From Hofstenia miamia (Eukaryota; Xenacoelomorpha; Acoela; Hofsteniidae): a stretch of DNA of 64,000 nt. Shown piece after piece: positions 61,813 through 64,000 of the stretch. The DNA is taken from positions 1,330,548-1,394,547 of the forward strand of contig CABFPE010000140.1 in the NCBI GenBank assembly GCA_900660155.1. The letters run 5' to 3'. The position numbers were made by a program, and so were the translations under genes. Within the stretch, counting starts at the first letter, position 1; the number at the start of each line of letters is the position of its first letter. The notes under the pieces are model-generated. The model searched no databases, was not told the origin of the DNA, and saw only the letters and a program-made list of their open reading frames with translations.

Positions 61813-62961
61813 CGTTCACAATAATTAATTGGTTCTCAAAAGAGATTTAGTCCCCACCTCTCAAATATTACTTGTCAGCATCGATCCTGCCTTTAATCTA
61901 CCCAAACTTAAAGTTCAGTTCAAAAGTTGATGGCACCAAGACCTACATTGAGATTAGTTATTAAGATATATCCATTCAAATATTTGACAGAAGAACAAAT
62001 TATTTCATTTCTTGCGTTCCCCAATTAGTAGTATTGGTATAGGTTAATGTTAAATAACTTCGATAAATTTCTAAAGAATTTCATTTATAAATAAGAATAA
62101 TACTTTTCTAAGAACATTGTTTGATTGACGTCTGTTATTCTTTGTTGAATTCTTCCACACATCACTCTTCCATCATCAGTGTCTATTCCCTACTGCTTGT
62201 TATTTTTACACGAATAGTATAAAAGTTTTTTAGTTATATTTACAAGTATGTATTTTTAATAAAAATATACCCTAAATTTAATGCAATTTAATGTCATTTC
62301 CTGCTGCATTTCAAAAGATTTGTATTGGCCAATAATTTGCAAAATGTTTGTTATGTATGTGATTCAGGGTCATACATGATGTTAGTAGTACACTTTTAGG
62401 ATAGCATATAATTATTTATAGGTAATGGTGTAAACTACAACAGCTATCCTTCATATCTAAGGGTATTAAATTTTAAGGATTTTTAAAATTTATTCCAAGC
62501 ATTCTATGATACGAGATTTGGCATTCATTAAGAAGCTTCCAGTTGGTAGTAAGGAAAAGCATACATCAATTCAATATATTGTAATCATTTGATAAACAAA
62601 TAGTAAAGTCAAACATTTTGAATTGTGTCATAAGATTATTTGTAGTTTTATAATAACAAATAACCCGAATCTTGTATATCATTATGTAGTGTTATTTACA
62701 TGTGCTTATGCCACTTTCAAGTACTTGTTGAAAAACCAATATCTAAAAATTCAAACAGTGTTCGATTACATTAATTCTCTAGGATTGAATTATAAGATGA
62801 TATCCCGTACAATGTATATGCAATACATGTAAAAACAGCTCAAGCATAGCTAAGGATCAATATATGGGCAATAACTTCTTTATATATACATAAATATATA
62901 TATATATGAGAGCTACACATAGTTTATAAAATTCGTTAAAAATTATTTTCAACGATCATAA
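58297..62961. other. sif intron after the CC exon
   Basis: A small exon for the family's CYLASLQ segment is expected here but I could not find it. A CTGATGATGG string near 62170 (minus strand) recalls the motif at 5830. Confidence 0.45.
58527..58723. repeat. compound (CT)n-(TA)n-(TATG)n microsatellite
   Basis: A CT tract is followed by TA and GTATATAT units in the intron after the CC exon of sif. No coding content. Confidence 0.85.
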
Positions 62962-63216
62962 ATGTCAAATTTGGAACAACCAAATATTTGCTTTATAAAA
63001 CACAGGAAAAATCCCACTAAAGATGTTCCCCCTGGAATGCTTGGTTTGGGAACTTTTGCAGCATCGAGCTTACAGTCTGGATCTAAGTTCGCGAGATTTC
63101 AACCTCTTTCCGAAACTGAAAGATCCACTGAGAGGCAAAGGATAAGCGACTTTGGAATACTTATCTGTGGCTGCGAAGGTCCAGATTCGTTCGTTGAACA
63201 ACGCCTCAAAGCGTGA
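62962..63216 (+). CDS. sif: probable sif exon after CC-Ex region, borders unsure
   Basis: The open frame reads LEQPNICFIKHRKNPTKDV, then GMLGLGTFAASSLQSG. This resembles TIAM1 GELPNPKRLLAFASRPTK, then MGRLGIFSVSSFHALVAA, the stretch that follows the CC-Ex helix, so an exon of the gene is very likely here. Borders are uncertain. A stop lies just upstream of the ATG at 62962. The only clear acceptor is AACACAG before 63006, in phase 2 as needed after the 58296 donor. Using it would omit about 20 conserved residues (the family's CYLASLQ segment), so a small exon may lie in the preceding intron. The 3' end is either a weak donor GAAG/GTCCAG after 63178 or the TGA at 63214-63216, which would end a truncated isoform. 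Confidence 0.55.
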   Translation: MSNLEQPNICFIKHRKNPTKDVPPGMLGLGTFAASSLQSGSKFARFQPLSETERSTERQRISDFGILICGCEGPDSFVEQRLKA

Positions 63217-64000
63217 TCCGCAGTGAAAGAGATTATATTGAAGAATTGTAAACTTTCACAATTGTTTTCTTGAGCATCGTGTTATATAAAAAATTAATAA
63301 TAAATTGCTTTTTAACTAATTTCTTAAACAAATGTGCAAGACTAATATATATATACATGCGATTATTTTGAATGCAGAGGAGTACAATATTTTTAAATGA
63401 AATGTAAAATCAGAAATTAACCATCTTTTCCAATGAACGAATGGGCTTCTGTGAGCATTTTAAATCACTTCTATGATTGATGTATTCTACATGAAATTAG
63501 CCGCACTTCTCTGAGTAAACACCTTATTTTCTGTTCTTCAACATGAATGGATAACGAATAATCGTTTGAATATTAACGGATCTAGCGAATCGAAAAAATT
63601 CACATAGAATTAACTAGTTATTTTCTTCACTGAGTAAGAATTTCATGATTCGCAATTTGGATATAAAGTACTTATTTTGACTTCAATTTTGAAGAGGGTA
63701 TGGATTCTTTATTCTACCCTTTAATTGTGCTAAAGTAACCGCGGACATATCAAACTATTCATTTTCCAGATTCATCATATTTGAACAGACCCTGAAATTG
63801 TTTGCCAAGTATAAAATGGGTATAAGTTATAATAGAATGTTAATGTATGAAAATCTCTTTTATTGATAAAAGTTTTTTAAACCGCATATAAGTTCATTGC
63901 AAGAAGAATTCGTGACACACCCCCTTTCCCTGAAATTGAATTCGCTACAAAAACATATGATATTATATATTTTATATCAGAACGTGAATTCGTGATTATT
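63217..64000. other. non-coding, probably intronic
   Basis: AT-rich sequence after the last candidate sif exon. No exon, repeat or polyadenylation context recognised. Confidence 0.5.

Larger units (their letters stand above)
11117..63216 (+). other. sif: sif/TIAM-type Rac GEF gene, partial span
   Basis: The span collects + strand exons that share compatible splice phases and read in order as the N-terminal half of a still life/TIAM family protein: WH1-like segment, acidic disordered linker, N-terminal PH domain, then the coiled-coil/Ex region. The family activates Rac by GDP/GTP exchange through a DH-PH unit near the C-terminus, which lies beyond this window. The N-terminal PH plus CC-Ex unit binds phosphoinositides and scaffold partners and places the protein at the membrane. 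Exons from 48792 to 58296 fit phase to phase without a gap. Phases 18779-19010 to 23159-23462 also fit. The start exon of the long form and at least one short WH1 exon are not identified. Family assignment rests on remembered TIAM1 and Drosophila SIF sequences, so the PH/CC-Ex part is secure and the linker exons are inferred from position and phase. Confidence 0.88.

Overview
This is a strongly AT-rich animal genomic window dominated by long introns, (TA)n microsatellites and transposon fossils. It is not prokaryotic: the one large gene is split into small exons with GT/AG borders and matching phases. The main content is the 5' and middle part of a still life / TIAM-type Rac guanine-nucleotide exchange factor gene (sif in flies, TIAM1/2 in vertebrates) on the + strand. 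Exons that I can support or propose run from 11117 to about 63200, and the gene probably extends past both window ends (no first exon with start codon for the long form, no DH/PH-C domains). An N-terminal WH1-like segment, as I recall it for Drosophila SIF, and the repeat content suggest a protostome, most likely an arthropod, but the species cannot be named from this sequence.

Layout. 1-11116: intronic or upstream DNA with one hAT-type MITE and other repeats. 11117-12783: WH1-like exons. 15831-23462: exons for a disordered, acidic linker. 16065-17672: a 5'- and 3'-truncated LINE with a reverse transcriptase, broken by an assembly gap. 26773-26970: an exon that may be an alternative first exon. 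26971-48791: a giant intron holding a nested, intronless nuclear-receptor gene (31218-32252, + strand), a Tc1-like relic and several MITEs. 48792-58296: four exons that encode a complete N-terminal PH domain followed by the coiled-coil/Ex region, the best supported part of the gene. A mariner copy (50744-52072) sits in one of these introns. 62962-63216: a probable further exon after the CC-Ex region.

Two small nested genes stand out. On the minus strand at 13113-13292 there is a 59-residue, lysine-rich protein resembling a linker-histone tail or protamine-like protein, with its own AATAAA. The nuclear receptor has complete C4 zinc-finger spacing apart from one inserted residue, an unusual P-box and almost no residues before the first cysteine.

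Functionally the sif product would act at the plasma membrane as a Rac activator controlling actin at synapses and cell edges. The catalytic part is not in this window. Two in-frame ATG-led exons (26773 and 57812) suggest internal promoters giving shorter isoforms, the second of which would lack the PH domain. Two places (around 16598 and 20545) carry exact or nearly exact direct duplications on either side of N bases and are probably assembly artefacts. I did not find a CRISPR, operon, or convincing new multi-gene system.
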